Positions 25,935 to 35,937 are shown, numbered from the stretch's first letter. The stretch is DNA of 64,000 nt from Pseudomonas parakoreensis (GCF_021602155.1 NZ_BQHY01000003.1:62001-126000), one strand, 5' to 3'. The notes: a model not told the origin generated them from the sequence alone. Numbers and translations are program-made.

Positions 25935-26573
25935 ATGAGTGAAACTGAGCGGTGGGTAGCCAAATGCCAGAATACTGAGGACGGTACTGGCGACATCATC
26001 ATTGAGCTGCCTCCAGAGTTGCTTGACCAAATGGGGTTAGGTATTGGGGACGATCTGGAGCTAACGGTAGCGAATGGCACAATAATGCTAACGCCCATGC
26101 ACAACTTAACATCGGTGCTGCCCATGTTTGCTGGCATCCTGCGACAGGATGTCTATCATGCTTACCGCATGCGTCTGGAGGCCCTTCTTGATATCTCTGT
26201 CAATGCTTCGTGTCTGGACATTCACCACATGATAGTAGCTGGATTCCCGGCCTGTCTGGTCCATGTGCTGTGTGATAGTGGGACCCTTAGCAATGAAGAA
26301 CGCGACAGAATCGTTCAACCAAAAGCGCTCAAAACAAGGTTGGCAGCCAATCAGCTCTTGACGCTGCATGAGAGCGATCGCCTGTTCCGGTTTGCACACA
26401 TCAGCGCCTTGGCCGAGGTGATCTTCGGTGACAAAGGCAAGGCCAAACAATGGCTTTCCAAGCCCAAAGCCCGTTTTTTGGGTGAAAGCCCATCAGCGAT
26501 GGTCACTACAACCATTGGCACACATCTAGTCGAAGAAATGCTGATTCAGGTGTCTGAGGGCCTTTCATTCTAG
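25935..26573 (+). CDS. Orphan chimeric antitoxin: AbrB-like head plus Xre/MbcA/ParS-like tail
   Basis: A 212-residue protein. Residues ~5-47 (DGTGDIIIELPPELLDQMGL) look like an AbrB/MazE DNA-binding swapped hairpin. The C-terminal ~70 residues (ALAEVIFGDKGKAKQWLSKP ... TIGTHLVEEMLIQVSEG) match the toxin-binding domain of Xre/MbcA/ParS antitoxins (DUF2384). The middle is a helical region I do not recognise. No RES toxin or other partner ORF sits on either side (26574-26860 is empty). ATG at 25935 is preferred to GTG at 25896 because the fold begins there. Confidence 0.75.
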   Translation: MSETERWVAKCQNTEDGTGDIIIELPPELLDQMGLGIGDDLELTVANGTIMLTPMHNLTSVLPMFAGILRQDVYHAYRMRLEALLDISVNASCLDIHHMIVAGFPACLVHVLCDSGTLSNEERDRIVQPKALKTRLAANQLLTLHESDRLFRFAHISALAEVIFGDKGKAKQWLSKPKARFLGESPSAMVTTTIGTHLVEEMLIQVSEGLSF

Positions 26574-26823
26574 TTCCACCGCAGCCGAGTGGAACCAACC
26601 CTAAGTAATTATGCGAGCACAGCACGCATTGCTAAGGCGGCGCGCTCCATTAAAGTCGGGCGCTACAGAATTGAATATTTTTCTCGCCGACCTTCAGATA
26701 GCGCGCTGATCCGTGCTGCGTCAAAAGGTAACTGAAAAAATAATGCAGGCTTAATGCTGATGGGCTTACATCGTGCGTTATTAAGCGGCTCGCATGCGCT
26801 AGCTGAAAGCCAGCGTTAATTAA

Positions 26824-26860
26824 TTGTTCGCGCCAATTCTGACGGCTACACTCCAACCTC
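26824..26860 (+). promoter_or_regulatory. Sigma-70-like promoter abutting the start codon (leaderless candidate)
   Basis: TTGTTC (26824-26829), 17-bp spacer, TACACT (26847-26852), then 8 bases to the ATG at 26861. No Shine-Dalgarno fits between. Transcription would begin at or next to the ATG. The same layout is kept at the pseudogene copy (12914-12949). The 287-bp gap 26574-26860 holds nothing else. Confidence 0.55.
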
Positions 26861-27202
26861 ATGAAACGCTACCTGCGGTTTTGTCTTATTTTCTTGATCA
26901 GCCTGGCGCTTCCCCTCAGCGGGATGGCGGGGGTGCAGGCACCGACAGAACCGTGCCCGATGAAAGCCACGGGCATGGCGATGATGGACGACATGGGCAT
27001 GGATTGTTGCAATGACATGAAGAGCCCGACCGAGCATGGGAAACCCTGCAAACCGGGTCAGGAGTGCAAGACGGGCGGGATGCTACAAGTTTCGATCGTC
27101 AAGCCGCCCGTGACTCTGCTCAGCCCCGTCGTGCTGGCCTTTTCCAGCGATTCCGTTCCTTTGTCCACCCCATCCGGTGTATGGCGACCGCCCCGCGTCT
27201 GA
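26861..27202 (+). CDS. Small secreted Met/Cys-rich protein preceding cusC
   Basis: A 113-residue protein. The signal peptide (MKRYLRFCLIFLISLALPLS) is followed by a Met/Cys/His-rich stretch (~33-70: PCPMKATGMAMMDDMGMDCC, then CKPGQECKTGGM). The tail is hydrophobic and then Pro-rich (~75-113). Clustered Met and Cys suggest Cu/Ag binding in the periplasm, in front of the Cus efflux operon. I do not recognise a named family. A decayed duplicate lies at 12950-13207. Confidence 0.75.
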   Translation: MKRYLRFCLIFLISLALPLSGMAGVQAPTEPCPMKATGMAMMDDMGMDCCNDMKSPTEHGKPCKPGQECKTGGMLQVSIVKPPVTLLSPVVLAFSSDSVPLSTPSGVWRPPRV

Positions 27203-27302
27203 TTCCTGTCCGTTATTGAACCTCATCCTGTTTTTAACGGGATGGCATGGCTGTGCGCAGGCCTTTTGAAGCGCTCAGCGGATCATCGCAGGAATCGCAA
27301 AC

Positions 27303-28559
27303 ATGAACCCCAAGTGCTTTTGCACAGGTTGGTCCCTAGTGGCCGGTCTGGCGGCAAGCGTACTGGCCTTGCCGAGCTTCGCTACCTCGCTGACGCTCGA
27401 AGAGGCCTTGCGGCTGGCCGAAAACACCGCGCCGTCGCTGTCTGCACAGGATGCAAAGATTCAGGCTGCCAGCAGTGCGGCCATTCCAGCGGGTGAGCTA
27501 CCTGACCCGAAGTTGCTCGCTGGTCTGCAGAACTATCCCATCGGCGGCCCAGATCGCTGGAGCGTCAATGATGACTTCATGACCATGCAAATGGTCGGGG
27601 TCAGGCAAGACATGCCCAATAGTGACAAGCGCAGGGCGCGGATCGAGGTGGCGAACGCAGGGGTTGAGCGTGCCGCTGCCGAGCGTCAGGTCGAACGCCT
27701 GAACGTGCGCCAAGCCACGGCGCTGGCTTGGATCAGCAGCTATTCAATAGAGCGCAAAGACGCGCTGTTCCAGGACTTCTACAAGGAGAACCGCTTGCTG
27801 AGCGACACTGTCCGCGCGCAAATTGCCGGCGGTCGCGCACAACCGGCCGATGCCGTGACACCGAAGCAGGAAGCGGCGCAACTGGCCGAGCAGCAAGACG
27901 ATCTGATACGCCAGCGTGCTCAAGCGCGCGCGGCGCTGAAACGCTGGATTGGTCCGGCCGCCAACGCAACGCCGGCGGGAAGTCTTCCGCAGTGGCCGAT
28001 CGATACGTCAGGCTTGCCCCATAAACTGCAACATCATCCCGAGCTGGCCGCGTACGGGCCGATGACCCGTGAAGCGCAAGCCAAGGTGCGCGAGGCGCAG
28101 GCGGAGAAAAAGTCCGACTGGAGTTGGGAGGTGGATTATCAGCACCGTGATCGGCAGTTCGGCGACATGGTCAGCGTGCAACTTTCCTGGGATCTGCCGT
28201 TGTTTCCGCAGACCCGGCAAAACCCAAAAATTGCCGCACGAGAAGCCGAAGTCAACCAACTCGAATCCGAGCGCGAAGCCTTGTCACGCGAGCATACCGA
28301 GCAACTGGAAAGTGTACTGGCTGACTATGAACGGCTCAATCGTGCGGTCCAGCGCAATGCGCAAAGTCTGCTGCCGCTGGCCAAAGAAAAAGTCGAACTC
28401 AGCATGGCCAGCTACCGCGCCGGTAAAGGCGATTTGAATGCGGTTGTCGCCGCCCGACGTGAACTCATCGAGGCTCGTCTCAAACAAGTCGAAGTGGAGG
28501 AACAGCGAGCACTGATCAATGCACGACTGTATTTTGCGTATGGAGAGGCCAGCCAATGA
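27303..28559 (+). CDS. cusC: Outer-membrane factor CusC (TolC family)
   Basis: A 418-residue outer-membrane efflux channel. The signal peptide is followed by two outer-membrane-efflux-protein repeats of long helices (LTLEEALRLAENTAPSLS at the start; MASYRAGKGDLNAVVAARREL near the end, the typical TolC-family signature). There is no lipobox, only a Cys pair in the signal region. It overlaps cusB by 4 bases (ATGA). Works as the exit duct of the CusCBA copper/silver pump. Confidence 0.9.
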   Translation: MNPKCFCTGWSLVAGLAASVLALPSFATSLTLEEALRLAENTAPSLSAQDAKIQAASSAAIPAGELPDPKLLAGLQNYPIGGPDRWSVNDDFMTMQMVGVRQDMPNSDKRRARIEVANAGVERAAAERQVERLNVRQATALAWISSYSIERKDALFQDFYKENRLLSDTVRAQIAGGRAQPADAVTPKQEAAQLAEQQDDLIRQRAQARAALKRWIGPAANATPAGSLPQWPIDTSGLPHKLQHHPELAAYGPMTREAQAKVREAQAEKKSDWSWEVDYQHRDRQFGDMVSVQLSWDLPLFPQTRQNPKIAAREAEVNQLESEREALSREHTEQLESVLADYERLNRAVQRNAQSLLPLAKEKVELSMASYRAGKGDLNAVVAARRELIEARLKQVEVEEQRALINARLYFAYGEASQ

Positions 28560-30037
28560 GCCTTAAAAAGAGTGGGGTTTTGTTGGCAGGCGTTGCAATG
28601 GCAGTGGGGATCGCCGGTGGTTACTGGCTAGCACTTCAACGCGTCAGCGAAGTACGGGACGCTTCGTCTGAGCAAAATCAAAACGCACCAAATGAACGCA
28701 AAGCCATGTACTGGTATGACCCGATGTACCCCCAACAGAAGTTCGACAAACCGGGTAAATCGCCGTTCATGGACATGCAGCTGGTTCCGCAATACGCCAG
28801 TGGCGGCAACGATCAAGCGACGGTCAGCATCGATCCGAGCGTGGCGCAGAATCTCGGTCTGCGCTCGGCGATGGTCAGCCGTGGAGTGTTTGCATCCAGC
28901 CTTGATGTGAGTGGCATCCTCGCCTTTAACGAACGGGATGTTGCGGTTATCCAGGCTCGTACTCCAGGCTTTGTAGAGCGGGTCTACGCCCATGCACCCG
29001 GTGATCTGCTCAAAGCCAATGCGGCGCTGGCGGATATTCTGGTGCCCGAGTGGGCGGCGGCTCAGACTGAGTTCCTGGCCCTGAAAAATAACGGTGATCG
29101 CGACTTGCTCGCCGCTGCGCGGCAGCGCTTACTGCTTAGTGGAATGCCGCCGGGAGTGATTGCCCAGGTCGAACGTAGCGGTAAGGTCCAACCTTATCTG
29201 ACTTTGACCAGCCCGATTGGCGGGGTGCTGCAAGAGCTCAACCTGCGCATAGGCATGACCGTCGCGGCAGGCGAGACACTGGCGCGGGTCAATGGTCTGA
29301 GCAGTGTCTGGCTGGCGGTGTCCGTTCCTGAATCCGACGCGGGTACCATCGCCGAGGGGCAAAAGGTCGAGGCGCAGTTGCCGGCCTTCCCTGGGACCAA
29401 GGTCAATGGCACTGTCAGCACAATTCTGCCGGACACCAATGCGGATAGCCGCACCCTGCGCGTACGGGTCGAACTACCCAATCCAGACGGTCGCCTAAAG
29501 CCCGGTTTGACGGCGCAAGTGCGCTTGAGCAGCTCAACTGAGCAGGGTGTGGTGTGGGTGCCGAGCGAGGCCGTCATTCGCACCGGTCGACGTGCCTTGG
29601 TGATGCTAGCCGAAGATGCTGGCCGATATCGCCCCGTTGAAGTGCAGCTCGGGCAGGAAAGCAGTGGCAAGACAGTAATTGTTAAAGGTCTGGATGAAGG
29701 TCAGAAGGTAGTTACCTCGGGCCAATTTCTGCTCGATTCGGAGGCCAGTTTAAAGGGTATCGTGGCCAGTTCAGCAGACGTACCACCCCGTATCGCAGCA
29801 GCCTCAGGTCTGCATGAGGCGGACGGGCAGATCGTCGAAATCGACGATAAAGAAGTCACACTCGCCCACGGCCCCTTCAAGACACTGGGCATGCCGGGCA
29901 TGACGATGACGTTTCCACTTGCCAATCCTACCCTGATTCAGGGTCTGAAAACGGGCGACAAGGTTCGGGTCGCGGTGAGCCAAACCGACGATGGATTGCG
30001 TGTCGAACGTCTAGATAAAACGGGAGGTCAGCCATGA
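28556..30037 (+). CDS. cusB: RND periplasmic adaptor CusB with C-terminal CusF-like domain
   Basis: A 493-residue membrane-anchored adaptor. After an N-terminal helix (~6-26), residues ~50-77 form a heavy-metal-binding segment (YWYDPMYP...[10 protein letters not shown]). The barrel-sandwich, hairpin and beta-barrel domains follow, and residues ~421-493 add a CusF-like OB fold ([20 protein letters not shown]...[10 protein letters not shown]). This fused CusF keeps the paired Met but lacks the Trp that caps Cu in CusF. 4-base overlaps occur with both neighbours. Confidence 0.93.
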   Translation: MSLKKSGVLLAGVAMAVGIAGGYWLALQRVSEVRDASSEQNQNAPNERKAMYWYDPMYPQQKFDKPGKSPFMDMQLVPQYASGGNDQATVSIDPSVAQNLGLRSAMVSRGVFASSLDVSGILAFNERDVAVIQARTPGFVERVYAHAPGDLLKANAALADILVPEWAAAQTEFLALKNNGDRDLLAAARQRLLLSGMPPGVIAQVERSGKVQPYLTLTSPIGGVLQELNLRIGMTVAAGETLARVNGLSSVWLAVSVPESDAGTIAEGQKVEAQLPAFPGTKVNGTVSTILPDTNADSRTLRVRVELPNPDGRLKPGLTAQVRLSSSTEQGVVWVPSEAVIRTGRRALVMLAEDAGRYRPVEVQLGQESSGKTVIVKGLDEGQKVVTSGQFLLDSEASLKGIVASSADVPPRIAAASGLHEADGQIVEIDDKEVTLAHGPFKTLGMPGMTMTFPLANPTLIQGLKTGDKVRVAVSQTDDGLRVERLDKTGGQP

Positions 30038-33000
30038 TCGCTGCCCTCATCCGTTGGTCTGTTGCCAACCGCTTTTTGGTGCTGTTGGCGACACTTTTCG
30101 TCACAGCTTGGGGCATCTGGTCAGTTCAGAACACACCAATCGATGCACTACCGGATCTCTCCGATGTACAGGTGATCATCCGTACCCCTTATCCGGGACA
30201 AGCACCGCAGATTGTCGAGAATCAGGTCACCTATCCGCTGGCCACCACCATGCTTTCAGTACCTGGAGCCAAGACCGTGCGCGGGTATTCCTTCTTCGGC
30301 GACAGCTTTGTTTACGTGCTGTTCGAAGATGGTACCGACTTGTACTGGGCTCGCTCTCGGGTGCTGGAGTATTTGAGTCAAATACAAAGCCGGTTGCCAG
30401 CCAGCGCAAAGCCCGCATTGGGACCGGACGCAACGGGAGTGGGCTGGATCTATCAGTACGCACTGGTGGATCGCACTGGTGGGCACGATCTCGCGCAACT
30501 TCGTGCGCTTCAAGATTGGTTCCTGAAGTTTGAACTCAAGACGCTGCCCAATGTTGCGGAAGTGGCCACCGTGGGCGGCATGGTCAAGCAATACCAAGTA
30601 CAGCTCGATCCGCTCAAGATGGCCAATCTCGGGATCACTCAGGCACAGGTGACTGAAGCCATCGGCAAGGCCAATCAGGAAACCGGTGGTGCTGTGCTGG
30701 AAATGGCCGAAACCGAGTTTATCGTGCGAGCTTCGGGTTATCTAAAGACGCTCAACGATTTTCGGACGATCCCGCTGAAGTTGGAATCAGGCGGTGTGCC
30801 TGTAAGCCTTGGCGATGTCGCCACGATTCAGCTTGGGCCAGAAATGAGACGAGGCATCACTGAACTTGACGGGGAAGGCGAGACCGTCGGTGGCGTAGTG
30901 ATTTTGCGCAGCGGTAAGAATGCTCGCGAGACCATTACGGCGGTGAAGAGCAAACTGGATGAGTTGAAAAGCAGTCTCCCAGCAGGCGTAGAAATCGTAA
31001 CAACCTACGATCGCAGCAAGCTGATCGACCGCGCAATAGACAACCTCAGTTACAAGCTGCTGGAAGAGTTCATCGTCGTTGCCCTGGTGTGCGGGATCTT
31101 CCTCTGGCACCTGCGCTCATCCTTGGTGGCAATCATTTCGCTACCTGTGGGGGTGTTGATTGCATTCATTGTCATGCGGTACCAGGGCATCAACGCCAAC
31201 ATCATGTCCTTGGGTGGGATCGCTATCGCTATCGGTGCCATGGTCGATGCCGCAGTGGTGATGATTGAAAATGCACACAAGAAAATAGAATTCTGGCACA
31301 CCTCTCATCCTGGGCAGGAGTTGAAGGGTGAGCAGCATTGGCATGTGATGACCGATGCAGCGGCCGAGGTCGGCCCCGCGCTTTTCTTTTGTCTGTTGAT
31401 CATCACGCTGTCGTTCATTCCGGTGTTCACATTGGAGGCTCAGGAAGGAAGATTGTTTGGCCCACTGGCGTTTACCAAGACCTACGCCATGGCGGCAGCG
31501 GCGGGATTGTCGGTGACGTTGGTGCCGGTGCTGATGGGTTATTGGATTCGGGGACGAATTCCGAGTGAGCAACATAACCCTTTAAACCGCTGGTTGATAC
31601 GGATCTACCAACCCGCGTTGGACGCAGTTCTGCGCCGTCCGAAAACTACTCTGCTGGTGGCGCTGTTGGTATTTGTCAGTGCGCTATGGCCAATGTTTCG
31701 CTTGGGTGGGGAGTTCCTTCCACCACTGGACGAAGGGGATCTGCTCTACATGCCTTCAGCCCTGCCGGGGTTGTCGGTGCAGAAGGCTGCACAACTGCTG
31801 CAACAGACCGATCGCCTAATCAAAACAGTCCCTGAAGTTGAACACGTTTTCGGCAAGGCCGGTCGTGCTGAGACCGCTACTGATCCAGCGCCGTTGGAAA
31901 TGTTTGAAACCACGATTCAGTTCAAACCGCATGAGCAATGGCGCCCAGGCATGACCCAGGAAAAATTGGTGGAGGAGCTGGACCGCGTGGTACGCGTGCC
32001 TGGCTTGACCAATATTTGGATACCCCCGATTCGCAACCGCATCGACATGCTGGCCACAGGGATCAAAAGTCCCATCGGGGTGAAAGTTGCCGGCACTAAC
32101 CTGACGGAAATCGATTCGGTCACCCAGGCGGTTGAAAAGGCAGCCAAAAATGTGCCCGGTGTCAGCTCCGCGTTGGCCGAGCGCCTGACCGGTGGCCGCT
32201 ACATCGATGTGGATATCGATCGTAATGCAGCCGCCCGCTACGGCATGAATATCGCTGATGTGCAGTCCATCGTGGCTGGTGCTATCGGAGGCGAAAATAT
32301 CGGGGAGACCATTGAGGGGCTCGCACGTTTTCCGATCAGCGTCCGTTATCCGCGAGAGTGGCGTGACTCACCGGGAGCCTTGGAACAATTGCCCATTTAC
32401 ACATCGTCAGGCATCCAGATCACCCTCGGTACTGTGGCAAAAATAAAAATCACTGACGGTCCACCAATGCTCAAGAGCGAGAACGCGCGGCCTTCGGGCT
32501 GGGTATACATCGATGTGCGTGGTCGGGACATTGCCTCCGTGGTCGCCGATCTTCGTCAGGTCGTCAATCAACAGGTCAAGTTGCAGCCTGGTATGAGCCT
32601 GAGCTACTCGGGGCAGTTCGAGTTTCTCGAAAGAGCTAACGCACGACTAAAGCTGGTCGTACCGGCCACGCTATTGATCATCTTCGTGCTGCTTTACCTG
32701 ACATTCGCTCGATTCGATGAGGCCCTGTTGATCATGGCCACACTCCCTTTTGCTCTCACCGGAGGGGCATGGTTCCTCTATTTGCTCGGTTTCAATCTGT
32801 CGGTGGCAACGGGGGTCGGCTTCATCGCACTGGCCGGGGTTTCTGCAGAGTTCGGCGTGATCATGCTGCTCTACCTGAAGAATGCTTGGGCTGAACGTGT
32901 GGGCCTTGGCGATAACTCTGAACATGCACTAGTGGCGTCGATTCGTGAAGGCGCTGTGCAGCGGGTGCGTCCCAAAGCTATGACTGTGGCTGTCATCATC

Positions 33001-33192
33001 GCGGGCCTGTTGCCCATACTGTTGGGCAGTGGTACCGGCAGCGAAGTGATGAGCCGAATTGCCGCGCCAATGGTCGGCGGCATGGTAACTGCGCCCTTGC
33101 TTTCCCTGTTTGTCATCCCGGCGGCCTATCGCTTAATGCGTCGTCGAAATCTACCTAGCAAACCCGTAACTCTGAAAGGAAATGTCGTATGA
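30034..33192 (+). CDS. cusA: Heavy-metal RND pump CusA (Cu+/Ag+)
   Basis: A 1052-residue inner-membrane proton-driven pump with the HME-RND layout of twelve helices and two large periplasmic loops. Translating from the ATG places Met at 573 (LLYMPSAL), 623 (PLEMFETT) and 672 (RIDMLATG), the three-Met copper site of E. coli CusA at the same numbers. TM4 carries the relay acid in [17 protein letters not shown]. The motif set indicates monovalent Cu/Ag rather than Zn/Co/Cd. Overlaps by 4 bases with cusB and cusF. Confidence 0.97.
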   Translation: MIAALIRWSVANRFLVLLATLFVTAWGIWSVQNTPIDALPDLSDVQVIIRTPYPGQAPQIVENQVTYPLATTMLSVPGAKTVRGYSFFGDSFVYVLFEDGTDLYWARSRVLEYLSQIQSRLPASAKPALGPDATGVGWIYQYALVDRTGGHDLAQLRALQDWFLKFELKTLPNVAEVATVGGMVKQYQVQLDPLKMANLGITQAQVTEAIGKANQETGGAVLEMAETEFIVRASGYLKTLNDFRTIPLKLESGGVPVSLGDVATIQLGPEMRRGITELDGEGETVGGVVILRSGKNARETITAVKSKLDELKSSLPAGVEIVTTYDRSKLIDRAIDNLSYKLLEEFIVVALVCGIFLWHLRSSLVAIISLPVGVLIAFIVMRYQGINANIMSLGGIAIAIGAMVDAAVVMIENAHKKIEFWHTSHPGQELKGEQHWHVMTDAAAEVGPALFFCLLIITLSFIPVFTLEAQEGRLFGPLAFTKTYAMAAAAGLSVTLVPVLMGYWIRGRIPSEQHNPLNRWLIRIYQPALDAVLRRPKTTLLVALLVFVSALWPMFRLGGEFLPPLDEGDLLYMPSALPGLSVQKAAQLLQQTDRLIKTVPEVEHVFGKAGRAETATDPAPLEMFETTIQFKPHEQWRPGMTQEKLVEELDRVVRVPGLTNIWIPPIRNRIDMLATGIKSPIGVKVAGTNLTEIDSVTQAVEKAAKNVPGVSSALAERLTGGRYIDVDIDRNAAARYGMNIADVQSIVAGAIGGENIGETIEGLARFPISVRYPREWRDSPGALEQLPIYTSSGIQITLGTVAKIKITDGPPMLKSENARPSGWVYIDVRGRDIASVVADLRQVVNQQVKLQPGMSLSYSGQFEFLERANARLKLVVPATLLIIFVLLYLTFARFDEALLIMATLPFALTGGAWFLYLLGFNLSVATGVGFIALAGVSAEFGVIMLLYLKNAWAERVGLGDNSEHALVASIREGAVQRVRPKAMTVAVIIAGLLPILLGSGTGSEVMSRIAAPMVGGMVTAPLLSLFVIPAAYRLMRRRNLPSKPVTLKGNVV

Positions 33193-33539
33193 AACTGACC
33201 CTTATTACAGTTGCCAGCACTGCGGTTGTGCTCTCTTTCGCTGCCCATGCACAAGACACGTCAGCAATGAAAATGGACGGTATGGAAGGCATGGAAATGA
33301 AGCAGGAATCAAGGCAGATGGCTGTCGCCGATGCCGAGGGCACGATCAAGGCCATTGATCCTGCGAAGCATACCGTGACACTCGCTCACGGTGCCGTCCC
33401 AGCTGTTCAATGGCCGCCGATGACCATGGCCTTTTCCGTGTCGGATGATCAATTGGCAGGGTTGAAGGTAGGAGATCGTGTGTCATTCACCTTTCGGGTC
33501 GAAGGAGGTAAAGGAACGATTGTTTCCATAAAAAAATGA
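33189..33539 (+). CDS. cusF: Periplasmic Cu/Ag metallochaperone CusF
   Basis: A 116-residue protein. The signal peptide is followed by a Met-rich linker ([12 protein letters not shown]) and an OB-fold with the Cu(I) set His, Trp, Met, Met in [18 protein letters not shown]. It delivers copper to CusB/CusA. It overlaps cusA by 4 bases and ends the operon. Two weak hairpins follow (33554-33587 and 33630-33661) without clear T tracts. Confidence 0.94.
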   Translation: MKLTLITVASTAVVLSFAAHAQDTSAMKMDGMEGMEMKQESRQMAVADAEGTIKAIDPAKHTVTLAHGAVPAVQWPPMTMAFSVSDDQLAGLKVGDRVSFTFRVEGGKGTIVSIKK

Positions 33540-33696
33540 GTTACTAATGCTGTCGGTTACCTGCACGCATCGTCACGCTGGTAACCGCGCTGTTCCAAGC
33601 GAAGCTCACGGATCTAACGCGACATTCTAAAGGGCTGAAAACCCGGCAAGTGGCAGCCCTTCAAACACGATTCTTTACGGGGCAGCAAAGAAAGAC

Positions 33697-34242
33697 ATGA
33701 ACTACAAAGTGAGGGTTGCGACATCTGATGACGCATCTGCCGTCCAGGCCATCTATGCGCCAATGGTTTTGGACACAGTCATCTCGTTCGAGTTGATACC
33801 ACCGACGGTTGATGAGATGGCAGCACGAATAGCCGCAACAGTGCCGATATATCCCTTTCTGGTCGCAGAGGTAGAAGGCAAGGTCGTTGGATACGCTTAC
33901 GCAGGTCAGCATCGAGCCAGGGAAGCTTATCGCTGGTCGGTAGACGTCACCGTCTATATCGACCCTGCGGTACACAGAAAAGGACTTGGTCGTGCGCTTT
34001 ATCAGCGACTTCTACCGCTCCTCGAAAAACAGGGGTTTCATGCAGCCTATGCCGGCATTGCCTTACCTAACGCAGGAAGCATAGGTATCCATGAAGCGCT
34101 CGGATTTACCCACATCGGCACCTACCCCGAAGTTGGGTACAAGCACAGCCAGTGGCATAGCGTGGGCTACTGGCGCAAACCGCTTTGTGCGGTGACGCCA
34201 CCTAAAGAAATCATCCCATTCATTGAGGTAGAGGGAGTGTAA
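33697..34242 (+). CDS. GNAT N-acetyltransferase (phosphinothricin acetyltransferase type)
   Basis: A 181-residue GNAT protein. The acetyl-CoA site is HRKGLGRALYQRLLP (~105-120) and the family motif is GYAYAGQHRAREAYRWSVDVTVYI. The C-terminal NAGSIGIHEALGFTHIGTY is the PAT/Bar-like signature. Such enzymes acetylate phosphinothricin or methionine sulfoximine-like amines. No clear link to metals; it may be separate cargo at the end of the island. Confidence 0.88.
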   Translation: MNYKVRVATSDDASAVQAIYAPMVLDTVISFELIPPTVDEMAARIAATVPIYPFLVAEVEGKVVGYAYAGQHRAREAYRWSVDVTVYIDPAVHRKGLGRALYQRLLPLLEKQGFHAAYAGIALPNAGSIGIHEALGFTHIGTYPEVGYKHSQWHSVGYWRKPLCAVTPPKEIIPFIEVEGV

Positions 34243-34362
34243 AGGTCAAGGGTGAGATGACGTTGCTGCTATTCGTCGGCATTGAAACCGGGCGGTTCAC
34301 TTGGAGCTATGCTGATTGATGATTCTCGTTCGAGTCGGTGTATTGATCGACTGGAGGAACGG

Positions 34363-34755
34363 ATGAATTTGGATGATTTTATCTCAGTGCTTTCCGCAGG
34401 TGAGGAAATAGGCGGGTGCCAACTCGCCAATTCAGATGCTGTGGCACTCGCCAATCTGCATTTTCCTTTCCGTGCCTATTGTCTTGTTTCTGAATGGGCG
34501 ATATTAGATCTCGACGTTACAACGTCTCAGCGGCAAGCGATCGCCGATAGAGAGCTAATCCCTGCTCTGGTTTACGCTTTAACCGTTATCCAAGACAGCA
34601 GAGGCCGCTTCCAACCTGGCGATTGGGTCAGAACAACGTTGGGGGTTTCCTTCACTCACGCGTGCTTATTTGAGACGAAAAATACGGTTTATGTGCTTAT
34701 TGGCGCCGGCCGTAGGGTGAGCACAGACTTAAACATCGCATTGAGCTTGTGTTGA
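34363..34755 (+). CDS. DUF6957-like small hypothetical protein
   Basis: A 130-residue cytosolic protein with the pattern C...LANLHFPFRAYCLVSEWAI, then FQPGDWVRTT and FETKNTVYVLIGAGRR, as in Pseudomonas DUF6957 proteins. ATG at 34363 is chosen over the frame start at 34282 because GGAGG stands 5 bases upstream. Function unknown. It is the last gene before the change to core-type sequence. Confidence 0.7.
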   Translation: MNLDDFISVLSAGEEIGGCQLANSDAVALANLHFPFRAYCLVSEWAILDLDVTTSQRQAIADRELIPALVYALTVIQDSRGRFQPGDWVRTTLGVSFTHACLFETKNTVYVLIGAGRRVSTDLNIALSLC

Positions 34756-34805
34756 AGGCCTCAGCTTATGCGATCCCCCTTCATGACTGCTTACATTAAC
34801 TGTTC

Positions 34806-34944
34806 GTGTCAAACTATGTTGTGAAAAGCCGGACCCTGTATTTGAAGCTCAGTCCATCTGTGTCAGTCTATATTGCTGTTGTCTCTACCCCGAGTCGTTG
34901 TACAGACCCCGATTTACGCGAGGTGCTGTGTCAAACTATGTTGT
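34806..34944. repeat. 17-bp direct repeat at the island-core junction
   Basis: GTGTCAAACTATGTTGT occurs exactly at 34806-34822 and again at 34928-34944. The 255-bp gap 34756-35010 that holds it has no gene. Its position exactly where sequence character changes suggests an attachment-site or rearrangement scar, or a repeated binding site. Confidence 0.7.
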
Positions 34945-34960
34945 TGTTAACCATGACCCG

Positions 34961-34990
34961 CAAAAATCGCAGCCTCGGCTGCGATTTTTG
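34961..34990. terminator. Hairpin terminator with A and T tracts
   Basis: Perfect 14-base arms (34961-34974 and 34977-34990): CAAAAATCGCAGCC and its complement, ending in a T tract on the plus strand and also on the minus strand. It reads as a bidirectional terminator, 20 bases before lysR. The GATCGCAGCC-like core resembles the REP family at 38768. Confidence 0.7.
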
Positions 34991-35010
34991 TATCCGACTC
35001 GAGGGCATCC

Positions 35011-35937
35011 ATGGACCGCTTCCAGGAAATGCAGATCTTCGCCACGGTGGCTCAGGCGCAGGGCTTCTCGGCAGCGGCGCGACGCCTCGGCTTGTCCGCC
35101 GCCAGTGTCACTCGCGCGGTTGCAGCGCTGGAGCAGCGTATTGGCACGCAGTTGCTGATCCGTACCACGCGCAGTGTGCATCTGAGCGAAGCGGGTCAGC
35201 GTTATCTGGAAGACTGTCGGAGAATTCTCGCCGAAGTGCAGGAAGCCGAGGATTCGGCGGCTGGCAGTCATGCCCAGCCCCGTGGGCAATTGACGGTGAC
35301 CGCGCCGGTATTGTTCGGTGAGCTGTTTGTCACACCGCTGATGGCGACTTATCTGACGCAATACCCGGACGTTTCGATCAATGCGCTGTTGGTTGATCGG
35401 GTGGTGAGCATGGTCGAGGAGGGCATCGATGTCGCGGTACGCATCGGTGAACTGCCGGACAGCAATCAGCATGCGATCCGGGTCGGTGAAGTGCGGCGGG
35501 TGATCTGTGGTTCGCCGGCCTATCTGGCCCGGTACGGCCGCCCCGAGCATCCACAGGCACTGGCCGGCGCGCCGGTAGTGGCGACCTCGGCCATCGGCCA
35601 GTTGCGCAGTTGGCCGTTTGTGGATCAGGGCGAAGCGATCAGCGTGCGGCCTGAACCGAGGCTGGTGGTCACCGCCAACCAGGCGGCGATTACTGCGGCC
35701 TGTCTGGGCTTGGGGCTGACCCGGGTGTTGTCTTATCAGGTCGCCGGCAAGGTGGCCTGCGGCGAGCTGGAAATTGTCCTTGCCGATTTCGAACTGCCGC
35801 CGCTGCCGATCCATGTGGTGTATCAGGGCGGGCGCAAGGCGCCGGCGCGGGTGCGCAGTTTTGTCGACCATGCGGTGAAAGCCTTGCGAGAGCATCCGGC
35901 GCTGCAGAACGCAGCGTTATTTCATCCAGTGAAATAA
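35011..35937 (+). CDS. LysR-family transcriptional regulator
   Basis: A 308-residue regulator. The N-terminal winged helix (FATVAQAQGFSAAARRLGLS...LEQRIGTQLLIRTTRSVHLSEAG) is followed by a LysR substrate-binding domain (~90-300). The gene lies just upstream of a GST and an oxidoreductase on the same strand and probably controls them; LysR-GST pairs are usual. Target and effector unknown. Confidence 0.93.
   Translation: MDRFQEMQIFATVAQAQGFSAAARRLGLSAASVTRAVAALEQRIGTQLLIRTTRSVHLSEAGQRYLEDCRRILAEVQEAEDSAAGSHAQPRGQLTVTAPVLFGELFVTPLMATYLTQYPDVSINALLVDRVVSMVEEGIDVAVRIGELPDSNQHAIRVGEVRRVICGSPAYLARYGRPEHPQALAGAPVVATSAIGQLRSWPFVDQGEAISVRPEPRLVVTANQAAITAACLGLGLTRVLSYQVAGKVACGELEIVLADFELPPLPIHVVYQGGRKAPARVRSFVDHAVKALREHPALQNAALFHPVK

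Noticed and set aside
26650-26862. 70-codon minus-strand frame between the antitoxin and the cus block, considered as a missing toxin
   Set aside because: No RES or other toxin motif, no ribosome site, and it overlaps the promoter of the small secreted protein.
33554-33661. Two hairpins after cusF considered as terminators
   Set aside because: Stems are only 8 bp with long loops and no T tract, too weak to call.
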